This document shows positions 27,763-36,805 of a stretch of DNA of 64,000 nt, piece by piece. The stretch lies in the NCBI RefSeq assembly GCF_900109785.1, contig NZ_FOBH01000010.1, positions 1 through 64,000 of the forward strand. The letters run 5' to 3'. The notes beneath the pieces were generated by a model. The model was not told where the DNA came from, made no database searches, and saw only the letters and a program-made list of their open reading frames with translations. The stretch comes from Nitrosovibrio tenuis (GTDB lineage: Bacteria > Pseudomonadota > Gammaproteobacteria > Burkholderiales > Nitrosomonadaceae). How positions within the stretch are numbered: the first letter of the stretch is position 1; every line of letters begins with the position of its first letter. A program made the translations under genes and the position numbers.

Positions 27763-28938
27763 TTACAACACCATTACGTCTGGTAGCGGAAAGCCGTTGA
27801 AGTTGCTGGCGTAGGCCGTAGTGTATGCACCGGCATTGGGGACATAGATGAAATCGCCTTCCTGCATATCTTCCGGCAGCATCTCGTCGCGCATGAGGAT
27901 ATCGACCGAATCGCAGGTCGGTCCGGCAATGGCCCATTGGATGTTGAGCCCCTTGCGGTCCGACAGAATCTCATAACGGAGGCCTTCCGTAACCTCGATT
28001 AAACCACCAAACACGCCTGCGTCCCAGTACATCCAGCGCTTGCCGTTTCGCGTCGCAGTACCCTCTACGCGGCAGACGAAATAAGCAGCATCGGATACGA
28101 GATAACGCCCCGGTTCGGCCATAATGCGGATATCTTCCGGAAAATCCGCGATGGCCTCGTTCACCACCTCTCCGATTATTTCTATCGACGGGATGGGCTT
28201 GACGTGACGCACGGGATAGCCACCGCCGATATTCAGCAAACGCGGCGTCAGACCCACATGACGCATGTCCGCAAATACCTTTTTAGCCCGTTCGATGCCT
28301 ACTCTCCAGTTCTGGGGATTGCGACACTGCGACCCTACGTGAAATGTAACCCCTGCAAGATCAGCCTTAAGTTTTGCCGCTTCATTGATGATGTCTTTGA
28401 TCTCGGCCGCATGCGTGCCAAATTTCCCCGCGAGCGGCCAGTCGCTGCCGATGTTTGGCGTGTCAATGCGCACATACATCTTTGCGTTCGGCTTGACGCT
28501 CACTATTTTGCGCAACTCTTCCACGCTATCCAGCACATACCACTCCACACCTTTGGACGCGGCATATTCGAGATAAGCCCGGGATTTTATTGGATTGCTG
28601 TAATAAATCTCGGCAGCTGGCACCCCGATGCCAAGCAATAGGTCGAGTTCGGAGATAGAGGCAATTTCAAATCCGACGTTTTCCTCGATCAGCGTCTTGA
28701 GTACGCGCGGATCAGGATTCGCCTTGACTGCATAGTGGGGATGCACCCGTGGCATCGCAACTTTGAAACGGCGGGCTTTGTCACGGACGATGTTGCTGTC
28801 TACGAGCAGGAACGGCTTGGTGTAGCCATTTTTCAGGGCTGCCTGGACATGCTTAAAATCCAGACGGACTTCGGGGTGGGTGTCGAATACTTCTTCGGCC
28901 TCTACTTCTTGACGTAGAGCGGTGGTGCGCATTTGCAT
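27763..28938 (-). CDS. PLP-dependent ornithine decarboxylase, group IV (ODC/alanine-racemase fold)
   Basis: Produces putrescine from ornithine. PLP Lys is K72 in HPHYAVKANPDP. GGGYP at 238-242 and EPGR at 275-278 bind the cofactor phosphate. C342-D343 in AGPTCDSVDIL contact the substrate; the Asp favours ornithine or lysine over diaminopimelate, and no DapDC-type substrate pattern is seen. 391 residues. AAGGA lies eight bases before the ATG. A 21-codon reading frame with an excellent ribosome site precedes it by 22 bases. Lysine as an alternative substrate cannot be excluded. Confidence 0.9.
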   Translation of the reverse strand: MQMRTTALRQEVEAEEVFDTHPEVRLDFKHVQAALKNGYTKPFLLVDSNIVRDKARRFKVAMPRVHPHYAVKANPDPRVLKTLIEENVGFEIASISELDLLLGIGVPAAEIYYSNPIKSRAYLEYAASKGVEWYVLDSVEELRKIVSVKPNAKMYVRIDTPNIGSDWPLAGKFGTHAAEIKDIINEAAKLKADLAGVTFHVGSQCRNPQNWRVGIERAKKVFADMRHVGLTPRLLNIGGGYPVRHVKPIPSIEIIGEVVNEAIADFPEDIRIMAEPGRYLVSDAAYFVCRVEGTATRNGKRWMYWDAGVFGGLIEVTEGLRYEILSDRKGLNIQWAIAGPTCDSVDILMRDEMLPEDMQEGDFIYVPNAGAYTTAYASNFNGFPLPDVMVL

Positions 28939-28960
28939 GAGAGTCGTCCTTGAAAAGTTG

Positions 28961-29026
28961 CTACGTAACGGGAATATGGATATTTACCAGATCAGCCGCA
29001 CCGAAGTAGTTTGCTTTGCTTTTCAT
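28961..29026 (-). CDS. 21-residue leader peptide upstream of the decarboxylase
   Basis: AGGAGGT stands four bases before an ATG at 29026, one of the strongest ribosome-binding sites in the window. The frame codes MKSKANYFGAADLV followed by NIHIPVT, then TAG. It ends 22 bases before the decarboxylase start. Its length, position and strength fit a regulatory leader peptide, as known for other ornithine decarboxylase genes (SpeFL in enterobacteria), but its sequence is unlike SpeFL. It could also be a small protein in its own right. Expression is not shown. Confidence 0.6.
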   Translation of the reverse strand: MKSKANYFGAADLVNIHIPVT

Positions 29027-29040
29027 GATGACCTCCTGTT

Positions 29041-29849
29041 TCTGAGTTAACACGCCGGAAAAATTATGCGGATTATAGACTGCATGCCGTGGGAATCAAG
29101 CGTTTTTTTCACTCTGGAAAAAAATGATTTCATCCGCCCGGGATTCCGCCACAAACCCATCCGGCATCACCCCGCCGTTGTTATTGCCGTGCTTGAAATG
29201 CCGTGCTTGAAATTGAAGAAATATGTGGAGGCTATTGACGAAATAACAACCACAAGTTGTGCTGAGGCTGAGACGGTCTGATATTAATAGGCGGTGTACG
29301 TGCTTGTGTTTGCAAAACACATTCGCAAGGAGAACATGTGTCTATTAAGTCTTTCACGTGTTATCCGCCAATGCATTGCTTGATCCGAAAATACCCTATC
29401 GTGCTATTACAACCGAAGCACAGGCGGAAGAAAACACTGTTGAACATCCCCCACAATTGCCCAGAATAACGGTAGCGGGTTTGATAAGGCACAAGCGGAC
29501 TCGAATTCGACTTGATGAAAGGTGAAGGCTGGCTGCTCGGGAAGCGCGCACTTTCAGTTTACTTTACCCGGTTGTTAAAATTGATAACATATTTTATCAA
29601 CAATGCAGGATCGTTAACTTATTGCTCCATTTTCATCGCGCCCTGTAATCTTGTGATTTTCTGTTTCTGCTCTACAAATAGAAAAAGGACTGGAATTCAG
29701 ATCGTGAAATTCTGTATGAAGTAACGGTGGGATCATCCATCCTAAGATAATCAGTCGAAACTTCGACCTCGTTCGAAGAAGAGGTCTGGGACATTTCGCG
29801 GCATCCAAGCTAACCAACTTTGCCGTAACTAAGGGGGACAGCATTCTTA
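29041..29849. other. About 800 bases with no convincing gene
   Basis: Short open frames here lack ribosome sites and recognisable domains. Visible structure: a 14-base tandem repeat (TGCCGTGCTTGAAA at 29185-29198 and 29199-29212) and a 20-bp palindrome-like site at 29581-29600 (TTGATAA-N6-TTATCAA). The 3' part should hold the promoter of the Mla-type operon, and the 5' part that of the decarboxylase with its leader. Confidence 0.4.
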
Positions 29850-30983
29850 ATGGTTGATGAGGCGATAATCAACGCTGAAAAGCCTGTCCTGATACTCCCA
29901 AAGGAATCCGGTGGCAAGCTGGTAGTGCTAGTTGGGCCATGGAGTCTGCGCACACTAGTGGCAGACCCGGCACTTCGCCAGTCCATTAAAAAACTCGCCG
30001 TTGACATGGATAAACAATGGGATATCAGCCAAATCGAACGGCTGGACAGTGCGGCCGCTTTTCTGCTCTGGCAGGCCTGGGGTGAAAAACTGCCGGCGGA
30101 TCTGATCATGCGCCCTGAACACCGGCGATTATTCGAATATTGCCACTACCGTAAAATTCCGACCCAGCCCACGCTATCCAATCTTGCCGAGGTGTTGCGC
30201 TATGGGCAGGTGCCGCTCCGGGGATTTTATCAACACATGCGCGCCTGGCTGACTTTGTTCGGCAGGTTGATTGTTGATTCTGTTTATTTGTTTCGGCATC
30301 CCCGCGCCACGCCCTATAAGGAAATCTCGTCAACGATTTATAAGGCTGGTGTCAGCGCCCTGGGCATCACTGCGTTGGTCGGCTTCCTGGTCGGCATCTC
30401 GATAAGTTATCTTTCTTCACTGCAACTGCAACGGTTCGGCGCGGAAATTTACATTATCGACCTGCTCGGGCTCAGCATCATACGGGAACTGGGGCCGATG
30501 CTTACGGCTATTTTGGTCGCTGGCCGTTCCGGTTCGGCCATGACCGCCGAAATCGGCATCATGCGCGTTACCCAAGAACTCGACGCTCTGGCGGCGCTCG
30601 GTATTTCTCATTCATTGCGGCTGGTTTTGCCGAAAGTGATCGCGTTGTCCATAGCCTTGCCATTGCTGATCGTCTGGACCGATGCGATGGCCTTGATCGG
30701 CGGCATGGTCTCCGCGCAACTGACGCTGGATATCGGTTATCAGCAATTTCTCGATCAACTGCCCAAGGCGGTGCCAATCGTTAATTTTTATATCGGTCTA
30801 GCCAAGGGGGTTACGTTTGGCATGATGATCGCCATGATCGCCTGCCATTACGGCTTTTCGATCAAGCCCAACACCGAGAGTCTGGGAAATGAAACCACAC
30901 ATTCCGTAGTAGTGACAATCACCGTGGTGATTTTGATGGATGCCCTGTTTTCCATTCTGTTCAAAAATGTGGGGTTTCCGTGA
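29850..30983 (+). CDS. mlaE: MlaE-family ABC transporter permease with N-terminal STAS-like domain
   Basis: Inner-membrane permease of a phospholipid transport system that works across the periplasm. Residues 1-110 form a STAS-like domain (WSLRTLVADPALRQSI and the DSAAAFLLWQAWG region); residues about 140-377 carry the MlaE permease with SVYLFRHPRATPYKEI, then GRSGSAMTAEIGIMRVTQE, and several membrane helices. AAGGGGG lies about 12 bases before the ATG. The stop overlaps the ATPase start by four bases. The fused STAS and permease form is one of two Mla layouts; E. coli keeps STAS separate (MlaB). Confidence 0.9.
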   Translation: MVDEAIINAEKPVLILPKESGGKLVVLVGPWSLRTLVADPALRQSIKKLAVDMDKQWDISQIERLDSAAAFLLWQAWGEKLPADLIMRPEHRRLFEYCHYRKIPTQPTLSNLAEVLRYGQVPLRGFYQHMRAWLTLFGRLIVDSVYLFRHPRATPYKEISSTIYKAGVSALGITALVGFLVGISISYLSSLQLQRFGAEIYIIDLLGLSIIRELGPMLTAILVAGRSGSAMTAEIGIMRVTQELDALAALGISHSLRLVLPKVIALSIALPLLIVWTDAMALIGGMVSAQLTLDIGYQQFLDQLPKAVPIVNFYIGLAKGVTFGMMIAMIACHYGFSIKPNTESLGNETTHSVVVTITVVILMDALFSILFKNVGFP

Positions 30984-31762
30984 AAAAATCTTGCGCCGTG
31001 GAGCTTGAGCACATCTGGACTTATTTCGGCGAACAATTGATTCATCAGGATATCAGTTTTTGTCTTGAAAACGGCGAAATACTTGGACTGGTGGGTGCGT
31101 CCGGCAGCGGTAAGACCACTTTGCTGCGCGAGATAATTGGTCTGGAAACACCCAGCCGGGGCAGCCTGAAAGTCTTGGGTGAGCCAGTCCAGGAAGCCTC
31201 CGCTATCGAATGCAGGCAGCGGCGCAATGATACCGGCGTATTATTTCAGAACGGGGCGTTGTTCAGCGCCTTGAACATTTTTGACAACATCGCATTTCCA
31301 CTGCGGGAACTGCATATCGGCGACGAGGAACTGGTCTCGCAAATGGTGTTCATGAAGCTGGCGATGGTGGGACTGAAAACGCGTGACGCCATGCTCAAAC
31401 CGTCCGAATTGTCCGGCGGCATGGTCAAACGTGCCGCCTTGGCCCGGGCCCTGATTCTGGAACCTCAATTGTTATTATTGGACGAGCCGACTTCAGGACT
31501 CGATCCCATCTCTGGCGAGGCTTTCGTCACCCTGCTGCGGCAACTGCATCAAGAACTTGATTTCACGGTGATCATGGTCACGCACGATTTGCATATTTTG
31601 CGGGATTTATGCATGAAAATAGGGGTACTGGCAGAACATCGACTGGTCGCGTTGGACACGCTGGACAAGGTGCTCGCCTGCGACCATCCTTTTGTTCAGG
31701 AATTTTTTCATGGCAATCGTGCGCAGCTGATATTCAGTTCAATGGAGGCAGGTCATGGGTAA
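30980..31762 (+). CDS. mlaF: Mla-type ABC transporter ATPase
   Basis: The 260-residue ATPase that drives the lipid carrier. Walker A GASGSGKTT near residue 38, signature LSGGMVKRAALARAL near 141, Walker B LLLLDEPTSGLDP near 162, and the switch His in VMVTHD. It starts at a GTG that overlaps the permease stop codon, and its end overlaps mlaD by 8 bases. Confidence 0.93.
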   Translation: MKKSCAVELEHIWTYFGEQLIHQDISFCLENGEILGLVGASGSGKTTLLREIIGLETPSRGSLKVLGEPVQEASAIECRQRRNDTGVLFQNGALFSALNIFDNIAFPLRELHIGDEELVSQMVFMKLAMVGLKTRDAMLKPSELSGGMVKRAALARALILEPQLLLLDEPTSGLDPISGEAFVTLLRQLHQELDFTVIMVTHDLHILRDLCMKIGVLAEHRLVALDTLDKVLACDHPFVQEFFHGNRAQLIFSSMEAGHG

Positions 31763-32681
31763 AGACAGCTTTGCTGTAATGACCGGATTGTTCATGGCAA
31801 CACTAATCATTGGTATTGTCATCATTGTTAATTGGCTCGGCGGTGGCCAGCATCAAACGCATACCTATGTGGCCGCGACCCACGACTCGGTGACCGGACT
31901 CAAGGCCGGTTCCACCGTTTACTACCGCGGTATCGACGTCGGGAAGGTCAGCGCCGTACGTTTCGACACAAATGATCCCGGCGTGATCGTCGTGCCGATG
32001 GAAGTGGATAGCGTAGTGCGATTTACCCGCGGCGTTTATGCGACATTGGAGCTTCAGGGCGTGACCGGGTTGACGCGAATAGCCCTCAAGGATAGCGGCG
32101 ACAATCCTGAAACGCTGCCGAGCGGCGAACATCCCGACACCCGCATTCCGATCAAGCCCTCGCTTATCGATCGGTTATCGGATGCTGGTGAGGATACGGT
32201 CAAAGAAACCCATGAACTCGTACTCAGGCTGAATCAGCTCCTGGATAAAAACAATATCCATCAAATGAAACAGATTCTGATCAATATCGAATCCGCCACG
32301 GGCCGGTTCAACACATTGCAGAACAGCGCCGACAGAGCCCTGACCCAAGTGCCGGCGCTAACGGCGGATGCGCGTCGCGCGCTGTCCGAGGTAAATGAAC
32401 TGACCGATGAATTCAAGCAATTGAGCCGGCAAATGCGGCAAGAACTGACAGCGCTTTCCCAACAATCAGGCGAACTAATGCAAGCCGGCACTTCCGTAGG
32501 TCAACAACTACTGCAAACAACCATGCCGAGAGCCAACGCTCTCATGCTGCAGATGCAGGTCGCCATACATCGTTTCGATCGCGTGGTGACAATGCTTGAA
32601 ACCGATCCGCAAGCCTTTTTACTGGGGGCCGAACCCCTGTCACACGGACCCGGCGAACCGGGATTCAAGGCAACGCAATGA
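31755..32681 (+). CDS. mlaD: MCE-domain substrate-binding protein, MlaD type
   Basis: A 308-residue protein anchored by one N-terminal membrane segment (VMTGLFMATLIIGIVIIVNW). The MCE domain covers about residues 38-120 (GSTVYYRGIDVGKVSAVRFD, LQGVTGLTRIALKD), and a long helical C-terminal part lies in the periplasm. The long helix makes it closer to the PqiB/YebT-like carriers than to short E. coli MlaD. It is fully overlapped with its neighbours. Confidence 0.92.
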   Translation: MGKDSFAVMTGLFMATLIIGIVIIVNWLGGGQHQTHTYVAATHDSVTGLKAGSTVYYRGIDVGKVSAVRFDTNDPGVIVVPMEVDSVVRFTRGVYATLELQGVTGLTRIALKDSGDNPETLPSGEHPDTRIPIKPSLIDRLSDAGEDTVKETHELVLRLNQLLDKNNIHQMKQILINIESATGRFNTLQNSADRALTQVPALTADARRALSEVNELTDEFKQLSRQMRQELTALSQQSGELMQAGTSVGQQLLQTTMPRANALMLQMQVAIHRFDRVVTMLETDPQAFLLGAEPLSHGPGEPGFKATQ

Positions 32682-33244
32682 CACGATCACCTGGCTTGAT
32701 AGCGATAACATTGATGGCAACGGTTTCCGCTTGCAGCATCGGTGCCAACCACGGCTTGCCGGTAAGGCACGATCTAGGCCCGATGGCAATATCCATGGCG
32801 CAAGGCACCGCGGTTACACTCGATGCGCCGGTCTGGCTATGGGATGAGCGGATACGCTACCGCTTGCTTTACGAAGATGCAACCGTCATCCGCTATTACA
32901 ATTCGGATCGCTGGGAAGCGCCGCTCCCAGCTTTATTGGAACGTCGCTTGACGATAAACGGTAAACGGCCGTTCACGGTACAGATAAAACTGACGCAGTT
33001 CGAACAACAATTTGAAACTTCGAATCAGGCACGCGTTGTCATGAGTCTGATGGTTAGCGCTCTCGCTGCGAGAGATTATCGGCTGATTGCCAACCGCTCG
33101 TTTAATCTGTCACAAAACACTGTTTCGCCGGATGCCGCCGGGGCAATCGCGGGCTTTGTCACATTGACCGAACAGGCTAAAGCTGACATTCAAGCCTGGC
33201 TGGAGACTTTGTCCGATACAGAAAGAGCCGTACGGCAGCCTTGA
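32678..33244 (+). CDS. ABC-type transport auxiliary lipoprotein, PqiC-like
   Basis: A 188-residue probable lipoprotein: signal sequence with lipobox VSAC, lipidated Cys19. The rest has the PqiC/YmbA form (WDERIRYRLLYEDATVIRYYNSDRW, then the TVQIKLTQFEQQF strand) and ends in a short helical stretch. It is the fourth gene of the operon (4-base overlap with mlaD) and likely binds the outer membrane end of the MCE carrier. Confidence 0.82.
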   Translation: MTRSPGLIAITLMATVSACSIGANHGLPVRHDLGPMAISMAQGTAVTLDAPVWLWDERIRYRLLYEDATVIRYYNSDRWEAPLPALLERRLTINGKRPFTVQIKLTQFEQQFETSNQARVVMSLMVSALAARDYRLIANRSFNLSQNTVSPDAAGAIAGFVTLTEQAKADIQAWLETLSDTERAVRQP

Positions 33245-33261
33245 CCCGACTTGTATGTAAT

Positions 33262-33776
33262 AGCGGGCTCTGTTGCAAAAAAAGACCAAACCAGAACTAT
33301 TGCCCTTGGTCTGATTGATAGACACTAAAGATGTCTTTCCTTTAAAGTCTTGACCAACCGCCTTAGCCAGCTGCGAATCCTTTGCCTGAAACCTGATGAG
33401 TGCAAGCTCCAGGATGGAATAGGCGATGGCACCCATTAACAGAACCGTGCCATAAACCGCCCGGCAATGTGGAAAAGTGATTTTCGCCCATCCAGCCGGT
33501 GACAAATGGGGGAAGAGAAAGCCAGAAAAGCAGGTGCAGATTGGCCCACAGAATGGGTCCATTTATCTTCTTGTACGGCATGAAACAGGTGGTGGTGATT
33601 GTTCCAGTAAATGCCGACATAGACCAAGCTGAGCACGTAGCTAATAAATACCGGAATTAGGTGGTGCAGTGCCAGCAAGATCATCTCCATGCGGCACCCC
33701 TCATTTCCAGCACCATGATGGTGATGATGGCAGCAATGACACCGTCGCTGAACGCTTCCAGTCGATTTTTTACCAT
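33262..33776 (-). pseudogene. TMEM175-family channel pseudogene
   Basis: From an ATG at 33776 the minus strand gives MVKNRLEAFSDGVIAAI and on to TIMVLEMR, the RxxxFSD signature of bacterial TMEM175 potassium channels. The frame is then lost. Further family blocks appear in other frames: LALHHLIPVFISYVLSLVYV, then HLLFWLSLPPFVTGWMGE, then YGTVLLMGAIAYSILELALI. At least three frameshifts separate them. The gene once ran as a complete channel on the strand opposite the Mla operon. Confidence 0.8.
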
Positions 33777-33851
33777 CAACCATTCGCGTCGGGACGCTTG
33801 CCTGAGCGCGAAACATTCCCTGCAATTTGAGTCATTAAAGCTCTGGAAACC

Positions 33852-34487
33852 TCAATCCGGTCGCTGCAGAATATAGGTATGCATCAGCTTAGCCGCGAAG
33901 AATTTAAAGAATTGCCATAAAGCTCCCGCTGACTCTCGCTTGGTAGCCGCGTTGGTGGCGTGGGCAGTGGTTAGCATCTTCACGAATTCGATCATACCAA
34001 GGCGCAAAATTCCTGCACCTACCACCGGCCCCGTGGAATCGACACCTTCGTGCAGCGTGCTATACAATGTGGTCGTCTCGCCCCACAGCTTCCAAAATCC
34101 ACCCAGCCGTACCCGTTTTTTACCAGCCAGGTAGTAAGACTTGCCGCCATGTCGAAACCCCAGTTCATATACCATGAATGTCAACGCCAGTTCGCCACTT
34201 GGCATAAAAAGGCTGAATACGCCGGACTCGGCTGGAATCGCTAGACCAAACGGAGGGAAATCAATGTGTCCAGTGAGACCGGCCTTGTGCTGGGGGTCGG
34301 CAGTGAAGGTCTTAATGTCTTCAATGTGGATGGTTGCGTGCATCGTCAATAGTGTAGTTGCCTGCGCCCCAGCACGTGGCTCAGTTACACCTAAAGTGAA
34401 GCCCCCCGCCATGGTTTCTCGGAAAGAAACGCCTGAACCAGATTCGCGCATTTGTTTTGCGGGAAGATCGAATGGCGTTGAATTCAT
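33852..34487 (-). CDS. Conserved hypothetical; resembles a domain seen beside GMC-type oxidoreductases
   Basis: A 211-residue protein rich in beta strands. Recognisable pattern: MHATIHIEDIKTFTADPQHK, then GHIDFPPFGLAIPAESGVF, then KSYYLAGKKRVRLGGFWKLW, GETTTLYSTLHEG and GPVVGAGILRLGM. I recall this pattern from an accessory domain fused to cholesterol oxidase-like GMC enzymes, but no GMC enzyme is nearby, so this may be a stand-alone or cut form. It follows the cupin gene by 28 bases on the same strand. I do not assign a function. Confidence 0.6.
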   Translation of the reverse strand: MNSTPFDLPAKQMRESGSGVSFRETMAGGFTLGVTEPRAGAQATTLLTMHATIHIEDIKTFTADPQHKAGLTGHIDFPPFGLAIPAESGVFSLFMPSGELALTFMVYELGFRHGGKSYYLAGKKRVRLGGFWKLWGETTTLYSTLHEGVDSTGPVVGAGILRLGMIEFVKMLTTAHATNAATKRESAGALWQFFKFFAAKLMHTYILQRPD

Positions 34488-34515
34488 CGCGATCTAATGT
34501 GCGATTTTTATCTCA

Positions 34516-34932
34516 CTATTTGTCGTTCTTGACCAGGTTTTTTTCATTGGTATCGACGACAAAGACGGCCAGCAGGCGTGCGGGTTGAGTCTTACTGTTA
34601 TTTGCACTGACACGATGATGATCGCCAGGGAGTTCGGCGAAGTTCTCGCCAGCGCGATAAACCTTTTCCGGACCGTCATTTACTTTGCTACGAATTTCCC
34701 CCTCCAGGACCGTTGCGTAGATGAAAGCCGACTTTGGATGGGTATGTGCTGGCGATGAGTCACCTGGCTGGTATTCGACAAGCACGCCTCTCATGCTCTT
34801 GCCGGGCACATTCGGGAGAGCGTGATCAAACACGACCGTTACCTTGGACTTATCAGTGGGCAAGTTATCGGCTGAAGATGCGCTTACGGAGAGCGCTGCG
34901 AAGGCAACTCCGCAGAGAAATCTAGTAAACAT
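34516..34932 (-). CDS. Exported cupin-domain protein
   Basis: A small beta-barrel protein with a signal peptide (FTRFLCGVAFAALSVSASS, cleavage after about residue 20) and a single cupin domain. The metal-binding histidines lie in SSPAHTHPKS, with the Glu in VLEGEI and a later His in GDHHRVSA. AAGGAG lies seven bases before the ATG at 34932. An ATG five codons further up contains that ribosome site, so it is unlikely to be used. Its neighbours on the same strand are the hypothetical gene and the SDR gene. Confidence 0.85.
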   Translation of the reverse strand: MFTRFLCGVAFAALSVSASSADNLPTDKSKVTVVFDHALPNVPGKSMRGVLVEYQPGDSSPAHTHPKSAFIYATVLEGEIRSKVNDGPEKVYRAGENFAELPGDHHRVSANNSKTQPARLLAVFVVDTNEKNLVKNDK

Positions 34933-35109
34933 TGTGTTCTCCTTCATTGATAAAAATTAGTGGATACAAATCCACCGCGGGATGCCCTCATCCCCATCTA
35001 TCTAATCGCGGATCAGAAGGCATATTCTTCGGAAAAGCATGGACAGGTGAACGCGCAGCTCATCGCCCGTCTGGGGCATTGCTTTATCCGGGTGTTCACC
35101 CAGCTTGGC

Positions 35110-35862
35110 TTACTTTTGAAGGCTGGACTGGAGCCATGCCTCAAAACTCGTCGGGCCGATGCGCGCGTTATCACCAGGAATGAGGGATTGATCGTTCAAC
35201 TCCGCACCGGAGTAACGTGAGTGGACGTCTGTGATTACCTTGCGTGCGTCTTGCTTTGCGATCAAGAATTGCTGGACAAGTTCGGCAAGACTTAGCCGCT
35301 CGGGACCGGCCACCTCGACGGTGCCGTTGACCGGCGCCTCCAACGTGGCGTCGACCATCGCGGCAGCCACGTCATCCGAGGCGATGGGCTGCACAAGAGC
35401 GGGAGACAATCGCACCGTTTGTCCGTCCGTTGCCGATTGAGCGATGCTGCCCAAGAACTCAAAGAACTGCGTCGAGCGGACGATCGTGTGGGGAATCTTT
35501 GACGCCTTGATCAGCTTTTCCTGGGCCATCTTCCCGCGGAAATAACCACTCTCGAGAAGGCGGTCGGTGCCGACAACCGACAGCGCAACGTGATGTCTCA
35601 CGCCAGCGGTCGCTTCTGCGGCCAGAAGGTTATGACCTGACGTCTCGAAGAATTCCAAAACAGCCTTGTCCTCGAACGAAGGCGAGTTCGCAACGTCGAC
35701 GACAACCTGGGCGCCTGCAAGAGCTTCAGCCAATCCCTCACCAGTGATGGTGTTGACGCCCGAGGCGGGCGACGCCGCTACTACCTCATGGCCATGCTGA
35801 CGAAGCTTGTTCACCAGCTTTGTTCCAATGAGCCCGGTTCCGCCAATTACTACGATCTTCAT
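35110..35862 (-). CDS. SDR-family (atypical, NmrA-like) NAD(P)-binding protein
   Basis: A 250-residue Rossmann protein: MKIVVIGGTGLIGTKLVNKL at the N-terminus, with the GGxGxxG nucleotide site. Later blocks are HHVALSVVGTDRLLESGYFR and IPHTIVRSTQFFEFL, typical of NmrA/SDR_a5-type sugar or quinone reductases. The Tyr-x3-Lys pair of classical SDRs appears as YFRGK. In many bacteria it occurs with an AhpD-like and a cupin gene, as here. Confidence 0.85.
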   Translation of the reverse strand: MKIVVIGGTGLIGTKLVNKLRQHGHEVVAASPASGVNTITGEGLAEALAGAQVVVDVANSPSFEDKAVLEFFETSGHNLLAAEATAGVRHHVALSVVGTDRLLESGYFRGKMAQEKLIKASKIPHTIVRSTQFFEFLGSIAQSATDGQTVRLSPALVQPIASDDVAAAMVDATLEAPVNGTVEVAGPERLSLAELVQQFLIAKQDARKVITDVHSRYSGAELNDQSLIPGDNARIGPTSFEAWLQSSLQK

Positions 35863-36044
35863 GTTTAACTCCTTATTTCGTCGTCCGCAAGTCAGGGCTA
35901 GTATGTGCCGTTAAGGCTGCAGTGAGTGCTTTGGACAAAATTCGTTGTTAATCCCGTAGACTCTGCCAAGGCCTTGGCATGCCCAACGCTTGAATTAAGC
36001 CGAGCCGAGAAGCGGCTTCGGCTGGAATGAATTGTTAGCCATGC

Positions 36045-36497
36045 TCACGCCTTCACAGGATAACGGCTGGAAATGGCAATGCGATTCCAAGCATTGATGA
36101 CTACCGAAAGCCACTCGACAGCCGATATTTCATCCTTTGACAGGTTGGCTGCTGCTTGCTCATAGATGGCATCTGGTACTTGCCCGTCAGAGATCAGTGT
36201 AATTGCTTCTACCAGTGCCAATGATGAGCGTTCCTTTTCGGTGAAATATCCAGTTTCCCGCCAGGCTGGCAAAACACTTATGCGATCGCTTGACTCGCCA
36301 CTGGATAGGGCATCTCGAGTATGCATCCTGACACAGAACGCGCACTGGTTGAGTTGGGATGCACGAAGGCGCAACAGATGTGAAAAGCCATCCGGGATGC
36401 TTGCGGAAGCAACGGCCTCAGCCGCCAGCTTCTCAAGGCCAATGACTGCTTGGTAAAGCACTGGAGCCGATTTACCAAGATTGATTCTTTCTGACAT
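36045..36497 (-). CDS. Carboxymuconolactone decarboxylase / AhpD-like protein
   Basis: A 150-residue all-helical protein with the redox motif CAFCVRMH (C52, C55, H59: CxxCxxxH), which marks the AhpD-like peroxidase-reductase group rather than true decarboxylases. It is on the same strand as the SDR and cupin genes, 180 bases upstream. In comparable clusters an ECF sigma factor (SigJ type) accompanies these three; it is absent here. Confidence 0.88.
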   Translation of the reverse strand: MSERINLGKSAPVLYQAVIGLEKLAAEAVASASIPDGFSHLLRLRASQLNQCAFCVRMHTRDALSSGESSDRISVLPAWRETGYFTEKERSSLALVEAITLISDGQVPDAIYEQAAANLSKDEISAVEWLSVVINAWNRIAISSRYPVKA

Positions 36498-36535
36498 AAA
36501 ATCTCCTTACCTGTATGTCAGGCTAACGAATAAGC

Positions 36536-36699
36536 TTACCCGCCCGGCCGCGCAACATCTGCACCTAGACCCTTATCCCCGCGGTTATAGACGTCCTCTC
36601 CAATGAGCATATCCGCGCCCATTAGCCGGGGTTCTGGGCCCTCCTGCTCGTTGTAGTTTTTTTGTACACGCCATAAATATCGCGATCTTTGTAGCTCAT
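36536..36699 (-). pseudogene. PRC-barrel domain protein relic
   Basis: From ATG 36699 the frame reads MSYKDRDIYGVYKK and then shifts at a run of seven A. In the next frame it continues NYNEQEGPEPRLMGADMLIG, then EDVYNRGDKGLGA, and stops. GADxLIGxDVYN is the opening of a PRC-barrel domain; the remaining barrel is gone. A single frameshift and a deletion explain the state. Confidence 0.5.
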
Positions 36700-36805
36700 G
36701 ATTATCTCGAGTAAAAATTTGGCAATGGATCGTCTACCTCACAATGCCATTCCGCATAATTCATTTCATTTATAGACGAGGATAAAGAAAAAACAAGTTA
36801 GAGAG

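Noticed and set aside
29066..29281. Open frame of 71 codons in the gap after the decarboxylase
   Set aside because: No ribosome site; it spans a 14-base tandem repeat and has no known pattern.
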